In this document: piece by piece, positions 52,153 through 62,254 of the stretch
Layout of the letters: every line of letters starts with the position of its first letter
How positions within the stretch are numbered: the stretch's first letter is position 1
Origin: Lentibacillus saliphilus
GTDB lineage: Bacteria > Bacillota > Bacilli > Bacillales > Amphibacillaceae
Direction of reading: 5' to 3'
Assembly (NCBI RefSeq): GCF_019093865.1
Contig: NZ_JABJXD010000004.1
Span: forward strand, 186,001 to 250,000
Length of the DNA: 64,000 nt
The notes under the pieces: model-generated
The model's database searches: none
What the model was told of the DNA's origin: nothing
Seen by the model: the letters and a program-made list of their open reading frames with translations, nothing else
Translations under genes and position numbers: made by a program

Positions 52153-53988
52153 ATGCAATTTAGAGAAGACATTCGCAATATCGCCATTATCGCCCACGTA
52201 GACCATGGAAAAACGACGCTTGTGGACCAGCTGCTTAAATATGCTGGTACATTTCGTGAAAACGAGCATGTCGATGAACGTGCCATGGATTCAGGGGATA
52301 TTGAACGAGAACGTGGCATTACGATCTTGGCCAAAAACACAGCGATTCACTATAAAGATACGACCATTAATATTCTGGATACACCGGGTCACGCGGACTT
52401 TGGTGGAGAAGTTGAACGGATTATGAAGATGGTCGACGGGGTTCTCCTCGTTGTTGACGCCTATGAAGGTACAATGCCACAAACACGTTTTGTTCTGAAG
52501 AAAGCTTTGGATCAGAAATTAACACCAGTTGTTGTTTTAAACAAAGTAGACCGCCCAAATGCCCGCCCTGTTGAAGTCATCGATGAAGTGCTTGACCTCT
52601 TTATTGAACTCGGTGCAGACGATGAGCAGCTGGAATTCCCAGTTGTGTATACATCAGCTTTAAATGGTACATCTGCCCATGAACCCGAGCTTGAAGCACA
52701 AGAAGAAACGATGGACCCGATTTTCACGACGATTCTCGAACACATCCCAGCACCATCTGATAATCGTGAAGACCCACTACAATTTCAAATTACACTACTT
52801 GATTACAATGAATATGTCGGACGTGTTGGAATTGGACGCGTATTCCGCGGCAAAATCAGTGTCGGACAACAAGTTGTTCTCATTAAAAAAGACGGCACAA
52901 CAAAGAACTTCCGCATCAGTAAGCTATTTGGCTTTATCGGTTTAAAGCGAACGGAAATTCAAGAAGCGTATGCCGGTGATATCATTGCTGTAGCTGGACT
53001 TGAAGACATTAATGTTGGCGAAACGGTTTGTCCAGTTGACAATCCTGATCCACTGCCAATGCTTCGAATTGATGAGCCGACGCTACAAATGACATTTCTC
53101 GTTAATAACAGTCCATTTGCCGGCCGTGAAGGTAAGTATTTAACTTCAAGAAAAATTGAAGAGCGCCTTATGACACAGCTTGAGACAGATGTGAGCTTAC
53201 GCGTTGAGCAAACGGAATCACCTGATGCTTGGATTGTTTCCGGACGTGGCGAACTACACTTGTCAATCTTAATTGAAAATATGCGTCGTGAGGGCTATGA
53301 ACTCCAGCTTTCAAAACCGAAAGTTATTTTAAGAGAAATTGATGGTGTGTTATGTGAGCCTGTAGAACGGGTTCAAGTTGATGTTCCTGAAGCATATACC
53401 GGTGCCGTTATGGAAACGCTTGGTGCCCGTAAAGGTGAAATGCTTGATATGGTTAACCAAGGTAATGGTCAGGTTCGCCTGGAATTTAAAGTGCCTTCAC
53501 GTGGCTTGATCGGTTATACAACTGAATTCATGTCCCACACGAGAGGGTACGGTATTTTGAACCATACATTCGATGCATATGAGCCACTTGTTAAAGGTCA
53601 GGTTGGTGGTCGTCGTCAAGGCGTGCTTGTCAGTCTCGAACAGGGCAAGGCATCCACATACGGCATCATGCAGCTTGAAGATCGTGGTGTCATCTTTGTC
53701 GATCCTGGTACAGAAATCTATGCGGGTATGATTGTTGGCGAACATAATCGCGAAAATGATCTAACAGTTAACATTACGAAGGAAAAGCATTTGACCAACG
53801 TTCGTTCCGCAACGAAGGATCAAACATCTACGATTAAATCAACACGTAAAATGTCACTCGAGGAAGCTTTGGAGTATCTTGATGACGACGAATATTGCGA
53901 AGTTACACCAGAATCAGTTCGTTTGCGTAAAAAGATTCTTAACAAGAGTGAACGTGAAAAAGCAGCGAAAAAAGCTAAATTCAATTAA
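52153..53988 (+). CDS. typA: Ribosome-associated GTPase TypA/BipA
   Basis: A 611-residue translational GTPase of full family length. G motifs: AHVDHGKTT (G1), RGITI (G2), DTPGH (G3), NKVDRP (G4), SAL (G5); then EF-G-like domains II, III and V and the BipA-specific C-terminal domain ([31 protein letters not shown]). It assists 50S assembly and growth at low temperature. ATG after GAAGGAG. Its own promoter and terminator make it monocistronic. Confidence 0.97.
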   Translation: MQFREDIRNIAIIAHVDHGKTTLVDQLLKYAGTFRENEHVDERAMDSGDIERERGITILAKNTAIHYKDTTINILDTPGHADFGGEVERIMKMVDGVLLVVDAYEGTMPQTRFVLKKALDQKLTPVVVLNKVDRPNARPVEVIDEVLDLFIELGADDEQLEFPVVYTSALNGTSAHEPELEAQEETMDPIFTTILEHIPAPSDNREDPLQFQITLLDYNEYVGRVGIGRVFRGKISVGQQVVLIKKDGTTKNFRISKLFGFIGLKRTEIQEAYAGDIIAVAGLEDINVGETVCPVDNPDPLPMLRIDEPTLQMTFLVNNSPFAGREGKYLTSRKIEERLMTQLETDVSLRVEQTESPDAWIVSGRGELHLSILIENMRREGYELQLSKPKVILREIDGVLCEPVERVQVDVPEAYTGAVMETLGARKGEMLDMVNQGNGQVRLEFKVPSRGLIGYTTEFMSHTRGYGILNHTFDAYEPLVKGQVGGRRQGVLVSLEQGKASTYGIMQLEDRGVIFVDPGTEIYAGMIVGEHNRENDLTVNITKEKHLTNVRSATKDQTSTIKSTRKMSLEEALEYLDDDEYCEVTPESVRLRKKILNKSEREKAAKKAKFN

Positions 53989-54002
53989 CATGTGTTGAAG
54001 AG

Positions 54003-54038
54003 CGGCAAAAGCATGAAGCGTGCTTTTGCCGTTTTTTT
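54003..54038 (+). terminator. Terminator of typA
   Basis: CGGCAAAAGCA/TGCTTTTGCCG 11 bp stem with a 7-base loop and seven T. Confidence 0.92.
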
Positions 54039-54092
54039 AATGGTATGATTTGTTTTAAACAAGCAGTGAACATTTAAACGAGGTGAAATGAT

Positions 54093-54371
54093 ATGAAACG
54101 GTCGCTTAAACGATTAGGTTTTTTAGTTCGGTTTCATAAATCAGTCCCATTTTTTGTTGCCTTTTTTAAGTCAAGAGAGGTTGGGGTGCTTCGAAAAATA
54201 TTATTTGTAGCATTGATTATTGGCTATTCAGTGTTCCCCTTTGATGTAATCCCAGATTTTCTAATCGTTTTTGGTGTCGTTGACGATGTCGCAGTAGCTG
54301 CATGGATTTTACAATATATGGTCAAAACAGCACCGAAGTCATTACGTGATCAATACGGATTAAATAGCTAG
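54093..54371 (+). CDS. YkvA-type DUF1232 membrane protein
   Basis: A 92-residue protein with the DUF1232 core LFVALIIGYSVFPFDVIPDFLIVFGVVDDVAVAAWIL, which forms two short hydrophobic helices around the conserved PFDxIPD motif. Function is not established. ATG at 54093 after GAGGTG. Confidence 0.82.
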   Translation: MKRSLKRLGFLVRFHKSVPFFVAFFKSREVGVLRKILFVALIIGYSVFPFDVIPDFLIVFGVVDDVAVAAWILQYMVKTAPKSLRDQYGLNS

Positions 54372-54407
54372 TTTTTATATGGTATGTGATCTTTACAAAA
54401 CCTTTAC

Positions 54408-54457
54408 TTGAGTCACTAGGGTTTATTTTTGTATAATATATAAGCAGTTACTTATAT
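54408..54457 (+). promoter_or_regulatory. ars promoter and ArsR operator
   Basis: TTGAGT (54408-54413), 18 bp, perfect TATAAT (54432-54437), directly followed by the inverted repeat ATATAAG-CAGTTA-CTTATAT (54438-54457). An ArsR dimer bound there would cover the transcription start. Confidence 0.75.
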
Positions 54458-54471
54458 AAGGGGGGGAAAAC

Positions 54472-54804
54472 ATGTTAAAAACAACTTTAGATCGGGATCA
54501 GTTTGTTCGGTTGTTTAAACTACTTAGCTCAGATAAACGGCTTTCACTCTTGAAGCTGCTCGAAAGAAAAAAGTGTTGTGTGTGTGAATTGACTGCAGCA
54601 CTGCAAATGAGTCAGCCGGCAATTAGCCAACATCTGCGTAAGCTTCGAGATTGCGGTGTTGTAACAGAAGAACGACAAGGTCAATGGATTTATTATGCAT
54701 TAAACGCTGCTTCACCGATGAACGAAATGCTCAATACGATACTTGCCGAGGTTCCAGTGTGTTTGGATGACGTGCAAAGAATGGAACAGACAAATCAATG
54801 TTAA
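54472..54804 (+). CDS. arsR: Arsenical resistance repressor ArsR
   Basis: A 110-residue winged-helix repressor with the metalloid-binding cluster KKCCVCEL (Cys35, Cys36, Cys38) in the helix before the HTH, and MSQPAISQHLRKLRDCGVV as recognition helix. Arsenite binding should release it from the operator upstream. ATG with AAGGGGGGG upstream. First gene of arsRBC. Confidence 0.9.
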   Translation: MLKTTLDRDQFVRLFKLLSSDKRLSLLKLLERKKCCVCELTAALQMSQPAISQHLRKLRDCGVVTEERQGQWIYYALNAASPMNEMLNTILAEVPVCLDDVQRMEQTNQC

Positions 54805-54854
54805 CACTTTAATTTTTTTCACATCTATCGCTTTAACAGCCAGGGGGATTTAAT

Positions 54855-56153
54855 TTGGATATGACAACGATTTTAGCAGTCGTTATTTTTCTTATAACAC
54901 TTATATTAATTATTTGGCAGCCGAAAGGGCTCGGTATCGGCTATACGGCTGTTGGTGGTGCCATTGTTGCGTTGCTATTTAAAGTTGTATCACTCGATGA
55001 CGTTGTAGATGTAACAGGCATTGTTTGGAATGCAACGCTGGCGTTTGTAGCCATCATTATGATTTCGCTTATTTTAGATGATATTGGATTTTTTGAATGG
55101 GCTGCATTGCATATGGCGCGTATGGCTAATGGTGATGGGTTACGTATGTTTATTTACATATCCATTCTAGGTGCCGTTGTTGCCGCCTTATTTGCCAATG
55201 ACGGGGCGGCGTTGATTCTGACGCCAATTGTGCTCGCAATGGTCCGCGCGCTGAAGTTTAAAGATGCTTTTATATTGCCATTTATTATGGCGAGTGGCTT
55301 CATAGCCGATACGACGTCGTTACCATTTATCGTGAGCAACCTTGTTAATATTGTTTCGGCAGACTTTTTTGGCATCGGATTTATCGAGTATGCTTCTCGC
55401 ATGATCATTCCGAACTTATTTTCACTCGTTGCCAGTATTACAGTGTTATACCTTTTTTTCAGAAAAGATATACCAGACAATTATGATGTAACACAATTAC
55501 AAGCACCAAAAGAGGCGATTAAGGATCACCGCATGTTTCGTGCGTCCTGGGTTGTCTTAGCGGTGTTGCTCGTCGGATATTTTGCCAGTGAGTATATTGC
55601 TGTGCCAGTATCCATTATTGCAGGTGCAGTGGCGTTGGTCTTCCTGCTTATGGCACACAATAGTCAAGCCGTTCATACGGTCCAAGTGATTAAAAATGCA
55701 CCATGGGCGATTGTGTTCTTTTCGGTCGGTATGTATGTTGTAGTCTATGGCTTGCGTAATGCTGGGTTAACGGATTTATTGGCACAGGTCATTCAGGTCG
55801 GTGCAGATGGTGGCTTATTTACTGGAACGATGCTGATGGGCTTTTTGGCAGCCATTTTATCTTCAGTTATGAATAATATGCCGACAGTAATGATTGATGC
55901 TCTTGCTATTGCTGATACGCATGCGGTCGGAACAGTGAAGGAAGCATTAATTTACGCCAACGTCATTGGGAGTGATTTAGGACCAAAAATTACCCCAATT
56001 GGATCATTAGCAACATTATTATGGTTACACGTTTTAAAAACAAAGGGTGTTCATATTTCATGGGGCTATTATTTTAAAGTCGGTATCATTTTAACGGTCC
56101 CAACACTATTTATCACATTAATGGGCTTATATCTCACATTGCTCATCTTCTAA
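54855..56153 (+). CDS. arsB: Arsenite efflux permease ArsB
   Basis: A 432-residue ArsB/NhaD-type carrier with about twelve helices that exports arsenite. [38 protein letters not shown] and the repeat-II segment [16 protein letters not shown] are conserved ArsB regions. TTG at 54855 is best spaced from CAGGGGGA; an ATG two codons on is possible. It lies between arsR and arsC in one operon. Confidence 0.9.
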   Translation: MDMTTILAVVIFLITLILIIWQPKGLGIGYTAVGGAIVALLFKVVSLDDVVDVTGIVWNATLAFVAIIMISLILDDIGFFEWAALHMARMANGDGLRMFIYISILGAVVAALFANDGAALILTPIVLAMVRALKFKDAFILPFIMASGFIADTTSLPFIVSNLVNIVSADFFGIGFIEYASRMIIPNLFSLVASITVLYLFFRKDIPDNYDVTQLQAPKEAIKDHRMFRASWVVLAVLLVGYFASEYIAVPVSIIAGAVALVFLLMAHNSQAVHTVQVIKNAPWAIVFFSVGMYVVVYGLRNAGLTDLLAQVIQVGADGGLFTGTMLMGFLAAILSSVMNNMPTVMIDALAIADTHAVGTVKEALIYANVIGSDLGPKITPIGSLATLLWLHVLKTKGVHISWGYYFKVGIILTVPTLFITLMGLYLTLLIF

Positions 56154-56178
56154 TACGATTCACGAGAGGAGTTTTAAC

Positions 56179-56598
56179 ATGGCGGAAAAACCGATATTAT
56201 ATTTTTTATGCACGGGTAACTCATGTAGAAGTCAGATGGCTGAAGGGTTCGGTAAAAAATATTTAAGTGACAAATGGGATGTGAGGAGTGCTGGCATTGA
56301 AGCACATGGTCTCAACCCACTTGCTGTCAAAGTGATGGCCGAGGCTGGTGTGGATATATCTGGTCAAGCATCATCTGTCATAGATTCAGATATTTTAAAG
56401 CGGGCAGCCTTTGTTGTGACACTTTGCGGCGATGCTAAGGATAACTGTCCGATGACGCCAGCTCACGTTAAAAAGGACCATTGGGGATTTTCTGACCCGG
56501 CAAAAGCAAAAGGGTCTGAAGCAGAAATATGGCAAGCATTTCAAGACGTTCGTGATCAAATAGAAGCGCGTATCATCGCATTTTCCGAACAAGAATAG
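56179..56598 (+). CDS. arsC: Thioredoxin-dependent arsenate reductase ArsC
   Basis: A 139-residue low-molecular-weight phosphatase-fold reductase turning arsenate into arsenite for ArsB. The P-loop CTGNSCR begins at Cys11; the redox relay Cys83 and Cys90 lie in [10 protein letters not shown], the pattern of the Bacillus/Staphylococcus thioredoxin-coupled family. ATG after AGAGGAG. Last gene of arsRBC. Confidence 0.95.
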   Translation: MAEKPILYFLCTGNSCRSQMAEGFGKKYLSDKWDVRSAGIEAHGLNPLAVKVMAEAGVDISGQASSVIDSDILKRAAFVVTLCGDAKDNCPMTPAHVKKDHWGFSDPAKAKGSEAEIWQAFQDVRDQIEARIIAFSEQE

Positions 56599-56618
56599 TC
56601 CAGAACTGAATAAAAAAT

Positions 56619-56659
56619 GACCCCCTGACGTTAGCGTGTTGCTCTAACTTTAGGGGGTC
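56619..56659. terminator. Terminator of arsRBC
   Basis: GACCCCCT/AGGGGGTC with an inner TTAG/CTAA; lies between convergent genes. Confidence 0.75.
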
Positions 56660-56668
56660 GTCTTATGA

Positions 56669-56872
56669 TTAGGCGCCCGTCTTTTTCTTAGGTGTTTTTT
56701 TATCGGATTTACTGGTATTCGGAATATATTTCGTAAAGTAAGTGGCAAAGCTGAGACAAACAAATACGATGCCCCATGTGAAAATCCCACTCCACCGGAA
56801 ATTCATTTGCAGCCCGAGGATGATGACGAGTGCTGCTAACAACATACATACGGCTGTTAAATACCGTTTCAC
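56669..56872 (-). CDS. Small two-helix membrane protein
   Basis: About 67 residues: two hydrophobic spans (KRYLTAVCMLLAALVIILGL and GIFTWGIVFVCLSFATYF) and a Lys-rich tail. GTG at 56872 is served by GGAGGGA at seven bases; the frame extends to 56917 without support. Family unknown. Confidence 0.6.
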   Translation of the reverse strand: MKRYLTAVCMLLAALVIILGLQMNFRWSGIFTWGIVFVCLSFATYFTKYIPNTSKSDKKTPKKKTGA

Positions 56873-56963
56873 CTCATATCCCTCCATATGATTGAAAATA
56901 CAAACGAGGACATGCACGTTGATTTTTTCTCTATTCGTCTATCATATATTGAATCATATCAGT

Positions 56964-57974
56964 TTATTGACCGGCCACATCTCGTTTCGTGAAGAACAGC
57001 CATGACAATACCATAAACACAATATAGTAAACGACGAGCACGCTAATGGAAAAGCCGAGTGTCATGCCTTCAAAGAGCTGATTCGTGCCATCTTCATACA
57101 TTTTTAAATTCGTATTGGCAAACAGAATGTACTTAGCCCACGCATGATCGGAGAAAAACATAACGATCGAATTACCAGTGAACATTAAGAATACAGCAGT
57201 TCCAATTGCTAATGTCCCATTTTTGAATACCGTTGAAATCATAAAGGCGAAGGTAGCCATCATGACAAGGTTGACAAGGCTATATCCGTAGCCTGTTAAA
57301 ATGCTGTTAATGATGTTTATTTGTTCATAGGCTGTATTCATATCCAAGAAGTCAACTGGCGCGACGATCTCTGGATTGATTCCTTCGACACCGAATAAAA
57401 TCGCACCGACAATCCAGGAAAAACTGAGTACGAACAAAAGTGTTAGAAACGCGAAAACTAAAACAGCAGCATACTTAGATAAGAGCACTTGCGTTCTTGA
57501 GATAGGTCTGATTAACAGGAGCTTAATCGTTCCCCAGCGGAATTCTTGAGCAACGATGCCAGCAGCGATGATAATGGTCAGTAAGCTGACAATTGATAGA
57601 AGCATCTCATTATCCTTAACGAATTGCCAAGCACCATATCCTGTCGGCTGAATGTCATGTTCAAGGTAATAATTGTTCTTTTTTACACGACTCATGTCAG
57701 GTCCAATTGAAAAGCTGTCTTCATTTTCTTCCATTTTTTTCTGATACTCTTCTTGTTCCTTTTGGAGCTGTGCATTTTCTTCCTGCATGACTTCTCGCCA
57801 GTCATCATTTTGATATTGATCCTCTAGGTCAACAAAGGCCTTTGTGGAAACACCGGCAACAATAATAATGCCAGCCAGGAGGATATACATAATCCACGTT
57901 GATTTACGTATATATATTTTAAATTGTTCATTGAAAACCATTTTGAAAAATCTACTCAATCGTATTCTCTCCAA
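56964..57974 (-). CDS. ABC-2 transporter permease
   Basis: A 336-residue ABC-2 permease: TM1 near the N-terminus, a charged extracytoplasmic coiled-coil loop (QYQNDDWREVMQEENAQLQ...), then five helices, with EFRWGTIKLLLIRPISRTQVLLSKY as the coupling segment. It pairs with the ATPase encoded upstream, whose end overlaps its start by 23 bases. The cargo could be an antimicrobial peptide or lipid. Confidence 0.82.
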   Translation of the reverse strand: MERIRLSRFFKMVFNEQFKIYIRKSTWIMYILLAGIIIVAGVSTKAFVDLEDQYQNDDWREVMQEENAQLQKEQEEYQKKMEENEDSFSIGPDMSRVKKNNYYLEHDIQPTGYGAWQFVKDNEMLLSIVSLLTIIIAAGIVAQEFRWGTIKLLLIRPISRTQVLLSKYAAVLVFAFLTLLFVLSFSWIVGAILFGVEGINPEIVAPVDFLDMNTAYEQINIINSILTGYGYSLVNLVMMATFAFMISTVFKNGTLAIGTAVFLMFTGNSIVMFFSDHAWAKYILFANTNLKMYEDGTNQLFEGMTLGFSISVLVVYYIVFMVLSWLFFTKRDVAGQ

Positions 57975-58869
57975 TCAAATCAAAGAATTTATCCTCTAGT
58001 GAATCGTTCTTCATGTTGACTTGATATAGTTGAATGTTATGTTCGATAAGTGCCTTCGTCAGGGGTGGCATTTGCTCTTTAGCACACTTGAAAGTCAGCA
58101 TGTCGTCTTGAGTTGTAACGTCAAATCCGAAATCGTTTTGGATAATGTGAAGTGCCTCTGTTGCAGGTGTCGCTTCAAGAGAGAATTGCTTTAGATTTTC
58201 ATCTTCAGTGTCATGGACATATTCAGTCGTAATTAACTCGCCGTTTTTAATAATCCCTATCCGATCACACATCAGTTCGATTTCTGAAAGCAAGTGACTT
58301 GATATGATGACGGCGACATTTTCCTCTTCAGCAAGTTTTCTTATGTATTTACGAATCTCTCGAATGCCTGCTGGATCAAGTCCGTTCGTCGGTTCGTCTA
58401 ATATTAACACAGAAGGATTATGAAGTAGAGCCTGAGCGATACCTAGACGCTGGCGCATTCCAAGGGAATATCGGCCTACTTTTTCCTTGATCGGCTTTTC
58501 CATGCCGAGTAGTTTCACGACGTCCATAATGCGTTCATTGGTAATGCCTGGCATCATGCGGGCAAAATGCTTTAAATTTTGCCAACCACTCATAAATGGA
58601 TAGAGCTCCGGATTTTCTACAATAGCTCCGACTTCACGGACGGCATCCTTATAATCGGTTTTAATGCTTTTGCCAAGAATCCGCACATCGCCATTTGTGA
58701 TTTTCATTAATCCAACCATCATGCGAATCGTTGTTGTCTTACCTGCCCCATTTGGTCCAATAAAACCAAATACCTCTCCTTTGTTAATTGTAAACGATAG
58801 GTCCTTAATAATTTTTTTGCTTCCGATGGTTTTGTTTACGTTACTTAATTCCATCGCTGGTGCTGTCAT
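57952..58869 (-). CDS. BcrA-type ABC transporter ATPase
   Basis: A 305-residue ATPase: Walker A GPNGAGKTTT, signature YSLGMRQRLGIAQALL, Walker B VLILDEPTNGLDP and switch His in SSHLLSEIE, plus a C-terminal regulatory extension. This is the pattern of bacitracin/lantibiotic-type exporters (BcrA, YtrB-like). ATG at 58869 with GTGAGGGAT upstream. Confidence 0.88.
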   Translation of the reverse strand: MTAPAMELSNVNKTIGSKKIIKDLSFTINKGEVFGFIGPNGAGKTTTIRMMVGLMKITNGDVRILGKSIKTDYKDAVREVGAIVENPELYPFMSGWQNLKHFARMMPGITNERIMDVVKLLGMEKPIKEKVGRYSLGMRQRLGIAQALLHNPSVLILDEPTNGLDPAGIREIRKYIRKLAEEENVAVIISSHLLSEIELMCDRIGIIKNGELITTEYVHDTEDENLKQFSLEATPATEALHIIQNDFGFDVTTQDDMLTFKCAKEQMPPLTKALIEHNIQLYQVNMKNDSLEDKFFDLIGENTIE

Positions 58870-59032
58870 AATTATCCCTCACTTTCTAATACATGTATTA
58901 ATACGTCTTCAGACGAATAAAGTTTCATTTTGGAAATAATTGGGTTTATACTTATGTTTGCTCCAGTAAAAGTAAATATATTTTTAAAAACGACTGCTTT
59001 CTAAAGCTTAATCTGATATGGTCATAATAAAA

Positions 59033-59067
59033 GGCTAACCATAAACGAGGTCGTATTATGGTTAGCC
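59033..59067 (-). terminator. Terminator of yfhE
   Basis: GGCTAACCATAA pairs with TTATGGTTAGCC on the minus strand around a 10- to 11-base loop, followed by TTTTATT. Confidence 0.85.
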
Positions 59068-59089
59068 TTGGAAAAGAAGCCGTTATTGG

Positions 59090-59242
59090 TTACGTTGTTC
59101 TTTGTTCATGCTTGGCTGCTTTAACACGTTCATGTCTGAAGCCTGCTGCAATATCGGCTTGCTTAAAATCTTTTGCATAATGAACCTCTTGAGCATCAGA
59201 TAACTGTTTAAACTTAGTTGGTTGATATTGTGCTTTTGGCAA
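59090..59242 (-). CDS. yfhE: YfhE-family small protein
   Basis: About 50 residues. The segment LSDAQEVHYAKDFKQADIAAGF matches the YfhE family of small hydrophilic Bacillus proteins (TKLQEVxYAKDFKQADxAAG). Longer frames exist, but the TTG at 59242 with AAGGAGAG at eight bases is the best start. Its terminator lies 23 bases downstream. Function unknown; the family is linked with sporulating bacilli. Confidence 0.7.
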   Translation of the reverse strand: MPKAQYQPTKFKQLSDAQEVHYAKDFKQADIAAGFRHERVKAAKHEQRTT

Positions 59243-59380
59243 GATATCACTCTCCTTATAAAATGAAATGGATATATTGAGGGTTTTCCCAAGTGGGATG
59301 GTTTGGTAAACATGCATTTATTTCATAGATTCATATCGGTATACTAAAAGAGATATCTTTATTAAAAGGGGCGTTTTAGA

Positions 59381-60499
59381 ATGCGTGAAGTCGTTATTGT
59401 AGAGGGGTGTCGTACAGCCGTCGGAAAACGAAAAGGTGCACTGTCGGAGATTCGACCTGATAAGCTAGCAGCGACGATATTGTCAGAAGTGGTAAAGCGC
59501 GCGGGTGTTCAAAAGCAGACCATAGATGATGTCATTCTCGGCTGTGTGACACAGCTTGGCGAGCAAGGGGGGAATATTGCGCGTACAGCTGCATTGATGG
59601 CGGGTTTCCCTGTTCACGTTCCAGGTGTGACGATCGATCGTCAATGTGGGTCAAGTCAGCAAGCTGTTCATTTTGCAGCGCAAGCGATTGCTTCCGGAGA
59701 TATGGAAGTGGTCATAGCCGGAGGTGTTGAAAGCATGACCCGGGCTGTGATGGGGACGAATCTTGCTGAGCCGAGTGACGATTTAACAGCGCTGTATCCT
59801 ATCGTTAACCAAGGGATTGCTGCGGAAATGATAGCCGATAAATGGAACCTGTCTCGACAAGCTCTTGACTCGTTTGCGTTAGCTAGTCATCAACGGGCCC
59901 TAACGGCGATTCAAGCTGGTCACTTTGCAGATGAAATTGTTCCGGTTGCCGGTCTGACTCAGGATGAAGGCCCGCGAGCAGATACATCAATTGAAGCACT
60001 TAACGCGTTAAAGCCTGTTTTTAAATCGGATGGCAAAGTCACCGCGGGTAACGCGAGTCAGATGAGCGACGGTGCAAGCGCAGTTGTTTTGATGTCTCGC
60101 GAAAAGGCGGATGAGCTCGGTTTGAAGCCTAAAGCACGCATTGTAGAACGAACGGTTGTTGGCTCAGATCCAACGTTAATGCTGACAGGACCAATACCTG
60201 CAACAGAATTGGCTCTGCGTCGTGCGCGGCTTGATATATCAGACATTGATCGCTTTGAAGTGAACGAAGCATTCGCTTCTGTCCCGTTAGCGTGGCTAGC
60301 AGAAACAGGTGCTGATTTCGATCGCGTTAATGTGAATGGTGGCGCCATTGCGCTTGGGCACCCCCTAGGCGCAACTGGAACAAAGCTACTCGTATCATTA
60401 ATGAATGAACTTGAACGGATAAAAGGACGTTATGGGTTACTGACGATTTGCGAAGGTATGGGAACGGCAAATGCAACAATAATAGAACGCATTTCTTGA
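59381..60499 (+). CDS. Acetyl-CoA acyltransferase (thiolase)
   Basis: A 372-residue thiolase-fold enzyme. The acylated Cys is in DRQCGSSQQAVHFAAQ, and the C-terminal His and Cys are in GGAIALGHPLGATG and ICEGMGTANATI. GNASQMSDGASAV is also typical. It may condense or cleave 3-ketoacyl-CoA in beta-oxidation; the short length (usual about 390) reflects trimmed loops rather than truncation. ATG after AAAAGGGG. Confidence 0.88.
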   Translation: MREVVIVEGCRTAVGKRKGALSEIRPDKLAATILSEVVKRAGVQKQTIDDVILGCVTQLGEQGGNIARTAALMAGFPVHVPGVTIDRQCGSSQQAVHFAAQAIASGDMEVVIAGGVESMTRAVMGTNLAEPSDDLTALYPIVNQGIAAEMIADKWNLSRQALDSFALASHQRALTAIQAGHFADEIVPVAGLTQDEGPRADTSIEALNALKPVFKSDGKVTAGNASQMSDGASAVVLMSREKADELGLKPKARIVERTVVGSDPTLMLTGPIPATELALRRARLDISDIDRFEVNEAFASVPLAWLAETGADFDRVNVNGGAIALGHPLGATGTKLLVSLMNELERIKGRYGLLTICEGMGTANATIIERIS

Positions 60500-60648
60500 T
60501 CCACGAAAGACGTTATGAATGACCCTAAGCAAATGTACGGTTTTTTTAAAGAAAAACGACGTTGCATTATGACACTGTCAGTCTATTCATATCGTCTAAT
60601 AGAAGGTATATGCATAAAATAAAAACAACTAAAGTGAGGTCTTGTGCA

Positions 60649-61842
60649 ATGTTAAAAGGGGGAAAGGTTCTTTCAATTGCGGTACTTAGCTTGCTGCTAT
60701 TTTTGGCAGCTTGTGCGCAAATGGAAGAACGAGACAACTTAGAAGAGACAACAAAGACGAATTCAAGTGCATCAGAAAAACAGACTGCACTGATTGGTAC
60801 AAAGAAAGAGATGATTCAACCAAAGAAGATTGAACAAGAGATTACGTTATCTGCTATAGGCGATATTTTAGTCCATAGCACCGTCTATGAGGATGCGCGT
60901 ACAGAGTCGGGCTTTGATTTCAAGCCAATGCTAACTCATGTGAAACCATTTTTAAATGACACAACGATTACGTTTGCCAATCAAGAAACGATGATCGGTG
61001 GAGAAGCGTTTGGGTTGTCAACGTATCCAAGATTTAATAGTCCTTTTGAGGTAGGGGATGCATTAAAAGACGTTGGTGTGAACGTCGTATCTATTGCAAA
61101 CAACCATACGCTGGATCGGGGTGAAGAAGTCGTTCAACGTGCGATCAAGCATTGGCAGTCACTTGACATGATGTATACCGGTGCCTATCAAGATGAAGCC
61201 GATCGCGAGCGGCTACGTATTTTTGAATCGGAAGAAGGCATCTCTGTCGCCTTTCTTGCTTACACATATGGGACGAATGGTATCCCCGTGCCAGACGGCA
61301 AAAATTATTTGGTGAACTTAATTGATCAAGAAATCATTGCCGGGGAAATCGCCCGTGCTCGCAAGCAAGCTGATGCGGTCGTATTGAGCTTGCATTTCGG
61401 AAATGAATACGAACGGATGCCTAGTGAAGCTCAAAAGCAGCTTGTTCAGTTTGCTGCTGACCAAGGTGCAGATATTGTGCTCGGCCATCACCCTCACGTC
61501 TTACAACCGATGGATTGGGTAGAAGGAAAAGATGGAAAGCACACACTCGTCGTCTACTCACTTGGGAATTTCTTATCAGGACAGGACGAATTTTACCGTC
61601 GCATAGGTGGCATTGCACAAATGACCATTAAGAAAACAATTGAAGCTGATTTGGAAACTATTGAAGTTATGACACCAAAATTCATCCCAACCTTTGTGAA
61701 ATACGATGATCGTAGTCATTTCGAAGTGATACCGATGTATCAATTAACAGAAGAAGATCTTACAGATGCAGCTGCTCATTACGAAGCGATCAAGGCACAT
61801 ATGTCTCAATGGATGCCAGAGCTGGAATTTATCGAGGATTAA
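60649..61842 (+). CDS. CapA-family lipoprotein
   Basis: A 397-residue lipoprotein: signal ending in LAAC, a Thr/Ser/Lys linker, then a CapA/PgsA metallophosphatase-like domain (ITLSAIGDILVHSTVYEDA, TFANQETMIGG, VVSIANNHTLDRGEE, VVLSLHFGNEYER, DIVLGHHPHVLQPMDW, HTLVVYSLGNFLSGQ). Metal-binding Asp, Asn and His of that fold are kept. The family is tied to poly-gamma-glutamate capsule synthesis, but no capB/capC is nearby, so a cell-wall role is equally possible. The ATG at 60649 follows AGTGAGGT; the open frame from 60562 lacks a signal. Confidence 0.85.
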   Translation: MLKGGKVLSIAVLSLLLFLAACAQMEERDNLEETTKTNSSASEKQTALIGTKKEMIQPKKIEQEITLSAIGDILVHSTVYEDARTESGFDFKPMLTHVKPFLNDTTITFANQETMIGGEAFGLSTYPRFNSPFEVGDALKDVGVNVVSIANNHTLDRGEEVVQRAIKHWQSLDMMYTGAYQDEADRERLRIFESEEGISVAFLAYTYGTNGIPVPDGKNYLVNLIDQEIIAGEIARARKQADAVVLSLHFGNEYERMPSEAQKQLVQFAADQGADIVLGHHPHVLQPMDWVEGKDGKHTLVVYSLGNFLSGQDEFYRRIGGIAQMTIKKTIEADLETIEVMTPKFIPTFVKYDDRSHFEVIPMYQLTEEDLTDAAAHYEAIKAHMSQWMPELEFIED

Positions 61843-61903
61843 CGGGTGCGTGCCCTTTAGAGTATGCTTGTTTTTTATCCTGTTGAGCCAGGTGTGCACC
61901 ATA

Positions 61904-62050
61904 ACGCATATCTTCACCTATAGCCGCATATCCAGTAAAGCGGACGCATATAATGCCAAACGCACGTAAATCATCAAAAACAGCCGCATATATCAAAAAA
62001 GTGCCGCATAAACGCTCATACAGCCGCATAAACCAATTATGAGCCGCATA
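61904..62050 (+). repeat. 20 bp phased CCGCATA array, diverged
   Basis: Anchors at 61904 (ACGCATA), 61924 (CCGCATA), 61944 (ACGCATA), 61964 (ACGTAAA), 61984, 62004, 62024 and 62044 (CCGCATA), each exactly 20 bases apart. The 13 bases between anchors have almost nothing in common, so only the anchor and its spacing are kept. Confidence 0.8.
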
Positions 62051-62254
62051 TCAATTCAATTCAGCTATAGCGGAATTGTCGAAAAAAAGGGCGTGATCAA
62101 TTTTTCACGTCCTTATCTGTTTTTTACATTAATCATACAGTGTTTCGTATCAGAACTATATAATTCATCATGTGTTTTATGGTATGATTGCGTTATGTTT
62201 TTTGGATTGATCATATAATGATGTAAAAGCTTGGACGTGAAGGAGTTTATCGGT

